Of a stretch of 13,121 nucleotides of DNA, positions 6,740 to 13,121 are shown piece by piece. The position numbers and the translations under genes were made by a program. The DNA comes from Candidatus Hydrogenedentota bacterium (GTDB lineage: Bacteria; Hydrogenedentota; Hydrogenedentia; Hydrogenedentales; SLHB01). How positions within the stretch are numbered: the stretch's first letter is position 1; the number at the start of each line of letters is the position of its first letter. The stretch lies in the NCBI GenBank assembly GCA_007118235.1, contig SKRY01000480.1, forward strand, positions 1 through 13,121, given 5' to 3'. The notes below the pieces were generated by a model. It was not told the origin of the DNA, did not search any database, and was given only the letters and a program-made list of their open reading frames with translations.

Positions 6740-7486
6740 CTATCCCTTTGTGTCGTCTCGCTCGACTTGGCCGTCGCGCAACCGGATGACGCGCCACGAG
6801 CGGTCGGCTACTTCTTCTTCGTGGGTTACCAGAACAAGGGTCTTGCCTTGCTGGTGGAGTTCGTCGAAGATATGCAGGATCTCCTCTCCGGACGCGGTGT
6901 CCAGGTTCCCCGTGGGCTCGTCGGCGAGGAGGATGTAGGGGTCGTTGCTCAGGGCGCGCGCAATCGCGACGCGTTGCTGTTGCCCGCCGGACAATTCGTA
7001 GGGGCGGTGATCAAGGCGTGAGCCGAGTCCCACCATGCGCGCCAGTTCGATGGCGCGCTCCCGGCTTTCTTCCTCGCCGTAACCTTGGTAGTACAGCGGA
7101 ACCTCAATGTTTTCCACCACGTTGAGCTGGGCAATAAGGTTGTAGGACTGGAACACGAATCCAATTCGTTTGCCCCGGATGGCCGACAATTCGTCGTCAT
7201 CGAGTTGGGATACATCCTCCGCGCCCAGGAAGTACTGTCCCGATGTGGGCCGGTCCAAGCAGCCCAGAAGATTGAGCAGGGTGGACTTCCCACAGCCCGA
7301 GGGCCCCATGATGGTGATGTACTGGCCTTGAAGGAAATCCAGGGACAAGCCTCGCAGGGCCTCCACCGTGATGGGCCCCATTTGATAGGTCTTCTTAACA
7401 TCCGCCAGCCGCACCACGGCTCCGTTCGAGCCTGGAACCGTGGTGGGCTGCATATCGTCCGAGCGTGATTCGATGCTTGCTTCCAC
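6740..7486 (-). CDS. MacB/LolD-type ABC transporter ATPase
   Basis: 248 residues, cytoplasmic. It has a complete nucleotide-binding domain: Walker A GPSGCGKST (61-69), Q-loop Q113 in VFQSYNLI, signature LSGGQQQR (165-172), Walker B YILLADE with catalytic E190, D-loop GNLD (193-196) and switch H222 in LVTHE. The ADEPTGNLD wording and QSYNLI are characteristic of the LolD/MacB/FtsE branch, which pairs with permeases like the next gene. The first 23 residues are an extension before the domain. The start is the GTG at 7486, with AGAGG at 7494-7498 seven nt upstream. An ATG at codon 12 has no clear site. It follows adaptor 1 by 59 bp and precedes the permease by 13 bp, so the three form one unit. 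Confidence 0.96.
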   Translation of the reverse strand: MEASIESRSDDMQPTTVPGSNGAVVRLADVKKTYQMGPITVEALRGLSLDFLQGQYITIMGPSGCGKSTLLNLLGCLDRPTSGQYFLGAEDVSQLDDDELSAIRGKRIGFVFQSYNLIAQLNVVENIEVPLYYQGYGEEESRERAIELARMVGLGSRLDHRPYELSGGQQQRVAIARALSNDPYILLADEPTGNLDTASGEEILHIFDELHQQGKTLVLVTHEEEVADRSWRVIRLRDGQVERDDTKG

Positions 7487-7545
7487 AGGCTTACCTCTAC
7501 TGTAATGGATCTATTCGTAAGGATGTGATCGAGCGGGGCTTGCTG

Positions 7546-9438
7546 CTATACGGCTCCGCCGCCACCGCGTCCACCGCCGCCGCCAGGGCCCATACCGCCG
7601 CCAGGGCCCCCGCCGCCTTCCGGCCGCCGCCGGGGAGCGGGGGCATCGCCATCCGCGGGAGCGGACGGAGCGTCTTCCGAGTCCGCCGTGCTGGGGATCT
7701 CCACGTCAACGGGGGCTGCCTCTTCGCCGTCTTCGTCTTCCGTGGCTCCATCCGGGCGAGGCGGGCGAAGCAGGACTTGTTCGCCTTCCTCGACACCGCT
7801 CTTGATTTCAATGAAGCGGTCATTGTAGGCGCCGGTCTCCACGGGGCGGGCCTCCACGGTTCCACCCGTCACCACATAGACATAGCGTTGACGGCCATGG
7901 GAGACCACGGCTTGCATCGGCGCGTAGACCACGTCATCGAGGTAGGTGATGATAATCTCGACGCGGGCGGTCATGCCGGGCCGCAGCCAGTCATAGGAGC
8001 CCTCAATGGCCACGGTGGTGGGGAATACCCGTAGATCGGGATTCAGCCACCGGTGCCCGGAATCCGGAACCAGCGCGACGCGGGTCACCTCGCCTCGGAG
8101 GATCGCCTCTGGATGGGCATCGGCCCGAACCCGCGCGGGCAAGCCGGTGCGAAGGCGGTTCACCATGGATTCGTGCACCTGCACTTGGACGGCCATCCTG
8201 TTCATGTCGGGAATGGTGAGAATCTCTTGGCGTTCCCGGATTTCCGTCCCTTCCTCGATGGGATCGTCGCCGCGGCCGCCCGCGGGGTACACCACGATGC
8301 CCTCGCGCTCGGCGCGAATGACACAGGCCTCGATTTGTTCCTTGAGTTCCGCGAGCCGGCGTTCTTGCAAGTCAAACGTCGCTTTCCGGGACCGGAGGTT
8401 CGCCTCGGATTGGGCCATCCGCGCCGAAGCCTGGCGGCGGGTGCGCTCCAGCCTGCGCTTGCGCTGTTCGTAGTCCGACACCGAACTCTCCAGCGCCTTG
8501 GGAAACTCATAGGTCATGAAGAGATCGCGCGAAGTGAGGGCGGCGTCGCGCTGAATCTCGCGGCGCTGCACCGTAAGCCGGTCTTGTTGTTCTTCCGAGG
8601 ACGTGACAAACCCTTCCGCCAGCAGCTCCTGAGTCCACTCATGACGGGTCTGGGCCTGGCTCAGTTCCTCCTCGGCCAGTGTGATGTTTGACTCAAGGTC
8701 ACGCAGACGCTGCTGCGCCTCGCCGCCCAAGCGGGGATCGTCCAACAAGTTCTGGTAATCCAGTTCGATCTCGATCCCGCCGTCTTGGTCTATGCTGTCC
8801 ATGTCGATAGGAGGCATCGCGCCATCCGGGCCGGCCGCGGCGGCGTAGTACTCCCGGTCGTCCTCATCTCCGCTGGCGTCGTCCAGTCTCGCCAGCAGTT
8901 CCCGGCCCACGGCGGAGCCCAGGTAACGTTCGAGGTCCATGCGGGCGAATTTCACGTCGAGTTCGGAGTCATGAATGTCGCTCTCGTTCTGGCTGATTTG
9001 AATCTCGTGTTGTTCGCGGGCTTCGGTGAGCGAGGCCAACGCGTTTTCGTAGGTAATTTCTTGCTGGGTAAGATTGTCCTCGAGTTCCGAGGAGTCAAGT
9101 TCCACCAAGACCAACCCATTCGCTATGTCATCGGCCGTGACCGTGTATCCTTCAGGGATGATAGAGAGGATTGTGGTGCGTCCCTGCACTTCTGAACGGA
9201 TTTCCTGGGCTTCGCGCGAGGTAACCTCGCCTCCCTCGACCACCGAGATTTCCAACGGGCCGCGGCGGACGGGGGCGGTCGTCGCGTTGATAGTGCTTTC
9301 CCCGGTTCGCATCCACCAGACGCCGGCCAAGAGCAGCGCCGCGGCGGCGATGCCGCCCTTCCACAACCAACCGCGCTGTTTGGCCCTGGCGCGAGCGGCG
9401 GCGGAGCCAGGTTTTTGGGTCGTGATGTTAGTTGACAT
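7546..9438 (-). CDS. MacA/HlyD-like periplasmic adaptor 1, Gly-rich C-terminus
   Basis: 630 residues. It is anchored by one N-terminal TM segment (about 28-43) after an Arg/Lys-rich stretch, with no lipobox. The order is that of membrane fusion proteins. A first half-lipoyl strand (about 60-116) contains EIRSEVQGRTTIL and LVELDSSELED. A long alpha-hairpin (about 117-370) follows, with an acidic insert at 186-235 and a probable tip at EGFVTSSEEQ (275-284). The second lipoyl half (371-413) contains IEACVIRAEREG and ILTIPDMN. A beta-barrel domain (about 414-497) has LRGEVTRVALVPDSGHRW, and a membrane-proximal domain with QAVVSHG...YVYVV runs to about 563. The tail (564-630) is Asp/Glu/Pro/Ala-rich and then almost pure Gly (608-628). 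The adaptor bridges the permease encoded downstream and a TolC channel. It is clearly paralogous to adaptor 2. The start at 9438 has GGAAAGG 7 nt upstream; an ATG at 9480 would add 14 non-homologous residues. Confidence 0.93.
   Translation of the reverse strand: MSTNITTQKPGSAAARARAKQRGWLWKGGIAAAALLLAGVWWMRTGESTINATTAPVRRGPLEISVVEGGEVTSREAQEIRSEVQGRTTILSIIPEGYTVTADDIANGLVLVELDSSELEDNLTQQEITYENALASLTEAREQHEIQISQNESDIHDSELDVKFARMDLERYLGSAVGRELLARLDDASGDEDDREYYAAAAGPDGAMPPIDMDSIDQDGGIEIELDYQNLLDDPRLGGEAQQRLRDLESNITLAEEELSQAQTRHEWTQELLAEGFVTSSEEQQDRLTVQRREIQRDAALTSRDLFMTYEFPKALESSVSDYEQRKRRLERTRRQASARMAQSEANLRSRKATFDLQERRLAELKEQIEACVIRAEREGIVVYPAGGRGDDPIEEGTEIRERQEILTIPDMNRMAVQVQVHESMVNRLRTGLPARVRADAHPEAILRGEVTRVALVPDSGHRWLNPDLRVFPTTVAIEGSYDWLRPGMTARVEIIITYLDDVVYAPMQAVVSHGRQRYVYVVTGGTVEARPVETGAYNDRFIEIKSGVEEGEQVLLRPPRPDGATEDEDGEEAAPVDVEIPSTADSEDAPSAPADGDAPAPRRRPEGGGGPGGGMGPGGGGGRGGGGAV
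7577..7609. repeat. 15-bp direct repeat in the Gly-rich codons of adaptor 1
   Basis: CCGCCGCCAGGGCCC occurs at 7577-7591 and again at 7595-7609, an 18-bp period. The two copies encode the repeated Gly-Pro-Gly-Gly-Gly part of the tail, suggesting in-frame expansion by slippage. Confidence 0.7.
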
Positions 9439-9445
9439 GATTTTG

Positions 9446-9452
9446 CCTTTCC
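9446..9452 (-). promoter_or_regulatory. Ribosome binding site of adaptor 1
   Basis: GGAAAGG (minus strand) lies 7 nt before the ATG at 9438 and selects it over the ATG at 9480. Confidence 0.6.
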
Positions 9453-9607
9453 ACAGCCTGTTATGTTCCTTTGAGCGCAAGAGATTCGCACCGCCCGCGT
9501 GGTGGCGCGTCTGTTATGCCGGCGAACATGGCTCCCCGCCGCACGAAGCCTTGGAGCAAAACCATGTGTTTCGCGTGCATGTCCATACGTCCTTGTTTCG
9601 GTATCTT

Positions 9608-9628
9608 CATGCCCCCCAACGGGGCATG
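9608..9628. repeat. 8-bp perfect inverted repeat between nitroreductase and adaptor 1
   Basis: CATGCCCC (9608-9615) and GGGGCATG (9621-9628) form an 8-bp stem with a 5-nt loop, 31 nt beyond the nitroreductase stop. No T-run follows. It sits in the longest gap of the operon (9439-9658, 220 bp). It could attenuate transcription, protect an mRNA end, or be an operator for an internal promoter. Confidence 0.5.
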
Positions 9629-9658
9629 TGACCATCATATATAGAAACTGGGCCGAGC

Positions 9659-10153
9659 CTAGAATTTCTCGAAATGGAGCACTTCATCCACTCCCCTCTT
9701 GGAGTGCGGCGTAACCTCGTCTTGGGGATAGCCCAAGGCTATTGTACTCACGAGCTTGTATTCCTTGGGAGCGCCAACCAAGGAAACCACGTCTTCCGCA
9801 TACGGTTTCTTGTCTCCGGCTACCCAACAGGAACCTATGCCCAAAGCCGTGGCCGCCAACAGCATATTCTGCGTGGCCGCCGCTCCATCTTCCAGATAGT
9901 ATGTGGTTTCTTTACACAGAACCACCATCGCCGCGGAGGCGTCCCTGAGGAATCGGGCGTTTTCGCCAAGGGAGGCCAACGTGCTCAGGGTGTTCTTGTC
10001 CGTGATCGCGACAAACTCCCACGGCTCCACGCCTCTGGCGCTGGGCGCGAGCCGGCCTGCATCGGCGATTCGCGTCAAATCCTCCTTGGAGATGGGCTTG
10101 TCGCCATAGCTTCTTACCGTCGCCCGTTTCCTTATAGCCTCGAATAGGTCCAT
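9659..10153 (-). CDS. Nitroreductase-family flavoprotein
   Basis: 164 residues, a short member of the FMN-dependent nitroreductase superfamily. These are cytoplasmic, normally dimeric, and transfer hydride from NAD(P)H through FMN to nitro compounds, quinones or other acceptors. Family marks: N-terminal MDLFEAIRKRATVRSY with FMN-contacting Arg residues (R10, R14), LAPSARGVEPWEFVAI (35-50), EDGAAATQNMLLAATALGIGSCWV (88-111), the flavin-side segment STIALGYP (136-143), and the ending KRGVDEVLHFEKF, close to the usual K-R-x-x-x-E-V-x-H. The ATG at 10153 has AAGGAG 9 nt upstream (10163-10168). It starts 40 bp after the stop of adaptor 2 and lies between the two adaptor genes. Co-transcription with the pump is likely. 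Whether it acts on the exported compound is only an inference. Confidence 0.93.
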   Translation of the reverse strand: MDLFEAIRKRATVRSYGDKPISKEDLTRIADAGRLAPSARGVEPWEFVAITDKNTLSTLASLGENARFLRDASAAMVVLCKETTYYLEDGAAATQNMLLAATALGIGSCWVAGDKKPYAEDVVSLVGAPKEYKLVSTIALGYPQDEVTPHSKRGVDEVLHFEKF

Positions 10154-10193
10154 ACGTCAGATCTCCTTGAGACAATGATTCCCAACATGAAGC

Positions 10194-12053
10194 CTATACC
10201 GCGGCGCCAGCGCCGGCGGGCGCGCCAGGCGCGTTCTGCTGCATGTCCATGGGATCGCTGTCTTGCTCCCCCTCGGGGGCCTGGCCGTCCTCGTCGGCTC
10301 CGTCGGGGCGCGGCGGCTGAAGCAGCACGTCCTCGCCTTCTTCCAACCCTTGTTCGACGTGGATGAACCGATCGTTGTAGTCGCCTGTCGCCACGGGACG
10401 CGCGACTGCTTGCCCCTCCGCCACCACATAGACATAGCGCTGGTTGCCATGGGAAACCACGGCTTGTATCGGCACGTAGACGACGTCCTGGAGTTCATTG
10501 ACGATGATCTCGACCTCGGCCGTCATGCCGGGGCGGAACCATTCGTAGGAGCCGTCGATGCTCACCGTGGTGGGGAAAAGCCGAAGATCGGGGTTGAGCC
10601 AACGGTGACCGGAATCGGGAACGAGCGCGACGCGCGTGACTTCGCCCCGCAGGACCTCGTCGGAGTAGGCGTCCACCCGGATGAGGGCGGGCTGGCCGAC
10701 GGCGAGCCGGTTCACCTCGGCTTCGTGCACGTCCACCTCGACGGCCATGTGGTTCATGTCGGGAATCGTCAGGATTTCCTGGCGCTCGCGCACTTCCGTG
10801 CCTTCCTCGATGAGGTCGTCATTGCCGCCGCGGCCGCTGCCCGTGGCGTAGACCACCAGGCCCTCGCGTTCCGCGCGAATGACGCAGGCCTCGATTTGCT
10901 CCTTGAGTTCCTCGACCCGGTTTTTTTGCATATCATACCGCGCCTTGCGGGAGCGCAACCGGGCCTCGGCCTGGGCGGTTTCCGCGGCGGCCCGCCGGCG
11001 CGTGCGATCCAGTTCGCGGTGGGCTTGTTGATAATCGGAGACCAAGTCCTCGAGCTGCTGGGGGAACTCATAGTTCACAAACAACTCCCGTTCCGTTTCC
11101 CGCGAGCGAAGATCAATCTCGCTGCGCTGCAGGGACAGGCGATCTTGCTCTTCCTGAGCCGGCGTCACAAACCCTTCCTCGGCCAATTCCACGGTCCATT
11201 CGTACTCCGTTTCATCTTGACGAAGCTCCTCCTCGGCCATGGTGATTTGCGATTCGAGGTCGCGCAAACGCTGCTGGGACGAGCCGCCCAGCCGGTCGTC
11301 CTCCAAAAGACTCTGGTACTCGAGGTCCATCTCGAACTGGGGCTCGGAGTCGAAGTCTTCGGGAATCGGAAGGGGTTCGTCCGTATCGATGTCTTCCACG
11401 TCGATATCGTCGGCGTCAAGCTCCTCGATGGCGTCGATATCGCCCGCCGGATTGCCTCCCGAGCCAGGGTTGCCTCCGCTCGCCGCCGCCAAGAAGTCGC
11501 GATCCTCGCGTTCGCGCACCTGGGCCAACACCTCCTCGCCAAGCAGGTCCCCGAGATACTCGTGAACGTCCATCTCGGCGAATATCAGGCTTAGTTCGGC
11601 GTCGTGAATGTCGCTTTCGTTTTGGCTGAGCGTGATGGCGTGTTGCTCCTGCGCCTCGGTCAGCGAGGCCAAGGCGTTCTCGTACTCAATCTCCTGCTGG
11701 GTCAGGTCGTCCTCGAGTTCGGACGAGTCCAACTCCACAAGGATCATCCCGTCTTCGATATCCTCCTCGGTCACCCGGTAGCCTTCCTCCACGATATCGA
11801 GGATGGTGGTCCGGCCCCGGACCTCCGAGCGGATTTCCTGAGCCTCGGTGGACTCGGCCTCCCCGCCCTCGGTGACGCTTACGCGAAGGAGGCCGCGTTG
11901 GGCTTCAAAGGTGGTGGCGTCCAAGGCGGTCTCGCCTGGGCTGGTGAGCCAGATGCCCGCCAATAGAAGGGCCACGACAGCGGCCCCGATTTTCAGGTTG
12001 CGTCTAGTTGCGTTGGTCTGTGAGTGGCGTCGTGCTTCAGAGCTGCTCGACAT
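10194..12053 (-). CDS. MacA/HlyD-like periplasmic adaptor 2, Asp-rich insert
   Basis: 619 residues, a paralogue of adaptor 1 with the same domain order. One TM anchor lies at about 21-37. The first lipoyl half has EIRSEVRGRTTILDI and LVELDSSELEDDLTQQE. A long alpha-hairpin spans about 115-388 with its probable tip at EEGFVTPAQ. The second lipoyl half runs IEACVIRAEREG to ILTIPDMN (388-434). The beta-barrel carries LRGEVTRVALVPDSGHRW, and the membrane-proximal domain contains QAVVSHGNQRYVYVV. Long blocks are identical to adaptor 1, especially in the C-terminal half. The hairpin insert is longer and more acidic (about 180-250, with repeated D-I-D / D-D-I-D units at 204-224). The C-terminus is short and Ala/Gly/Pro-rich; both adaptors end in Ala-Val. 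The ATG at 12053 overlaps the 3' end of the TolC-like gene by 17 nt and has GGGAGG 9 nt upstream, suggesting translational coupling. An ATG at 12107 would add 18 non-homologous residues. Confidence 0.93.
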   Translation of the reverse strand: MSSSSEARRHSQTNATRRNLKIGAAVVALLLAGIWLTSPGETALDATTFEAQRGLLRVSVTEGGEAESTEAQEIRSEVRGRTTILDIVEEGYRVTEEDIEDGMILVELDSSELEDDLTQQEIEYENALASLTEAQEQHAITLSQNESDIHDAELSLIFAEMDVHEYLGDLLGEEVLAQVREREDRDFLAAASGGNPGSGGNPAGDIDAIEELDADDIDVEDIDTDEPLPIPEDFDSEPQFEMDLEYQSLLEDDRLGGSSQQRLRDLESQITMAEEELRQDETEYEWTVELAEEGFVTPAQEEQDRLSLQRSEIDLRSRETERELFVNYEFPQQLEDLVSDYQQAHRELDRTRRRAAAETAQAEARLRSRKARYDMQKNRVEELKEQIEACVIRAEREGLVVYATGSGRGGNDDLIEEGTEVRERQEILTIPDMNHMAVEVDVHEAEVNRLAVGQPALIRVDAYSDEVLRGEVTRVALVPDSGHRWLNPDLRLFPTTVSIDGSYEWFRPGMTAEVEIIVNELQDVVYVPIQAVVSHGNQRYVYVVAEGQAVARPVATGDYNDRFIHVEQGLEEGEDVLLQPPRPDGADEDGQAPEGEQDSDPMDMQQNAPGAPAGAGAAV

Positions 12054-13121
12054 GATCAACTTCCTCCCACTGGCCGTCTTCCTTGATGTGCAGTAAGCCC
12101 AAGTCACGCCAGAATGACAGGCGCGACAAGGTGTGATTGATAAGCGCGGCGGTAAGCGAATTGCGCGCGGACACCAAGTCGTTTTGCGCGTCGATTTGGT
12201 CCAGGGTGGTTGCCCGGCCGGCCTCGGCTAGCAACTCCTGCTCGCGCACGCGGCGTTCGTTTACTTCCACACCGATTTCCCGGATAGCATAACTCCGTTC
12301 GGCCTCCTCCAAATTCCGGAAGGCCCGGCGAACGTCCAATGTGATGTTGTCCTCGGCTAATTCGAGGCTGCGCAACGCGCGTTCGTAGCTGATGAGCGCG
12401 GAACGAAATGCATTGCGCTCCGCCTTGCGGTCCAGCGCGGGGTCCAGGTTAAGACCCGCCTGCCAAGTCATGCGGCGGAAGTCCAGGCTGTCCCATGTAT
12501 CATCGCCGGGGTTGCTGGGCACGTTGGCCGCCAATCGAAGGTCCAGGCGGGGCTGCAGCGCGTCCACGGCCACGTCCACCCGGCGGGCCGCATCCTCGAC
12601 CTCGTCCCGATCCGTGTAGAAATCGAGCCGGGAAGCCAAGGCTACGTTGACTGCCTCTTGCATACCGATCGCGGGATGGATTAAGCCGGTCTCGCGCAAT
12701 TGGTCCAGTTCGGTGTCGTCGAGGATGAGGTCGGTGTCCGTGGACAGGCCGAGCTGCATCTTGAACTGGTCCAACGATTCGCGGTAGGACAACACGGAGC
12801 TGGTCCATGAATCCTCCGCGCTCAGTTCGGCCTGCACGCTGCGGCCAAGATCCGTCTCGGTGAGACGGCCGGCCTCGGCCAGGGCGCGCTGCCGCTCGGC
12901 GCCTTGCAAGAAGGACTGATACCCCAGCCAGTTATTCCGGGCCGTGTCGCGGCTTTGCAAGACGCGGTAATACTCGCCCGCGATTTGAACGGCGAATTCC
13001 TGACGGAACCGGGTGAAGTCGCGCAAGGCGTAGAGCAGGTTCCGCTCGGCCTGCTTAAGCGCTTCATCGGCCACGCGCTGGCCGCGTCCTCGCAGCAGGG
13101 GCTGCTGTATCGTGGCGGCCA
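12037..13121 (-). CDS. TolC-family outer-membrane efflux protein, 5' end off the window
   Basis: The frame runs to the right edge, so the N-terminus with its signal peptide and first repeat half is missing; about 360 C-terminal residues are visible. The first visible residues, ATIQQPLLRGRGQR, match the Q-P-L-L-R-G-x-G segment of outer-membrane efflux proteins, where the first beta-strand pair turns into the long helices. Amphipathic helices follow (NLLYALRDFTRFRQEFAVQIAGEYYRVL, then ALAEAGRLTETDLGRSVQAEL). The second repeat starts around MQEAVNVALASRLDF and has a strand pair with LDLRLAANVPSNPG. The last long helices are VRRAFRNLEEAERSYAI and EAGRATTLDQIDAQNDLVSARNSL. Such proteins form trimeric channels through the outer membrane that dock onto adaptor hairpin tips. 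This is the first gene of the operon visible here; more may lie upstream. Confidence 0.93.
   Translation of the reverse strand, partial: AATIQQPLLRGRGQRVADEALKQAERNLLYALRDFTRFRQEFAVQIAGEYYRVLQSRDTARNNWLGYQSFLQGAERQRALAEAGRLTETDLGRSVQAELSAEDSWTSSVLSYRESLDQFKMQLGLSTDTDLILDDTELDQLRETGLIHPAIGMQEAVNVALASRLDFYTDRDEVEDAARRVDVAVDALQPRLDLRLAANVPSNPGDDTWDSLDFRRMTWQAGLNLDPALDRKAERNAFRSALISYERALRSLELAEDNITLDVRRAFRNLEEAERSYAIREIGVEVNERRVREQELLAEAGRATTLDQIDAQNDLVSARNSLTAALINHTLSRLSFWRDLGLLHIKEDGQWEEVDHVEQL
12063..12068 (-). promoter_or_regulatory. Ribosome binding site of adaptor 2, inside the upstream gene
   Basis: GGGAGG (minus strand) stands 9 nt before the ATG at 12053 and lies wholly within the last codons of the TolC-like gene. 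Confidence 0.65.

Noticed and set aside
7546..7640. Gly/Arg tail of adaptor 1 as an RGG-type RNA-binding motif
   Set aside because: The protein has an N-terminal membrane anchor and periplasmic domains, so the tail faces the periplasm, and it holds only a single isolated Arg within the Gly run.
10263..11594. Long plus-strand open frame opposite adaptor 2
   Set aside because: It is the antisense shadow of a well-supported adaptor gene with conserved domains. Its translation has no recognisable family motif, and the length is explained by high GC content.
1..13121. CRISPR arrays, tRNA or rRNA genes, insertion sequences, prophage or toxin-antitoxin modules
   Set aside because: No regularly spaced repeats, tRNA-like cloverleaf, transposase motif or small paired genes were recognised by eye.

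Overview
The window is GC-rich bacterial DNA, tightly packed and mostly on the minus strand. Three things point to a diderm: a TolC-family outer-membrane protein, inner-membrane-anchored periplasmic adaptors and a MacB-type ABC transporter. The Gfo/Idh/MocA tail, the adaptor style (Asp-rich hairpin insert, Gly-rich end) and a free-standing IMP cyclohydrolase fit a Planctomycetota/PVC- or Hydrogenedentota-like lineage. That placement is an inference from style, because no rRNA or other marker gene is present.

Layout from left to right. (1) 3-239 (+) is the 3' end of a Gfo/Idh/MocA-type oxidoreductase. (2) 240-588 is non-coding and carries a candidate promoter for the next gene. (3) 589-1518 (+) encodes a receiver domain fused to a degenerate GGDEF domain. 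Its terminator lies inside the 3' end of the convergent purD. (4) 3522-1549 (-) is a two-gene purine unit: a stand-alone IMP cyclohydrolase (the N-terminal half of PurH), then PurD. A candidate promoter resembling that of the receiver-GGDEF gene lies upstream. (5) 5087-3852 (-) encodes an Eis-like GNAT acetyltransferase with a C-terminal SCP2-like domain. (6) 13121-5434 (-) is a large efflux operon. In transcription order it holds a TolC-like protein (5' end off the window), adaptor 2, a nitroreductase-family flavoprotein, adaptor 1, a MacB/LolD-type ATPase and a MacB/FtsX-type permease. A 13-bp perfect hairpin follows the last stop.

How the genes work together. The efflux operon encodes every part of a tripartite MacAB-TolC-like pump: ATPase and permease in the inner membrane, an adaptor across the periplasm and an outer-membrane channel. 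The adaptor has been duplicated in tandem and the copies have diverged, with a small flavoenzyme gene between them. The two purine genes catalyse an early step (PurD, glycinamide ribonucleotide synthesis) and the last step (IMP ring closure) of de novo IMP synthesis. AICAR formyl transfer, normally the other half of PurH, must be encoded elsewhere.

Most unusual: the twin-adaptor plus nitroreductase operon; the Asp-rich inserts in the adaptor hairpins; a receiver-GGDEF protein with a lost active site but an apparent c-di-GMP inhibitory-site motif; and an IMP cyclohydrolase with Asn at the position of a known catalytic Tyr. I saw no tRNA, rRNA, CRISPR array, insertion sequence or prophage gene.
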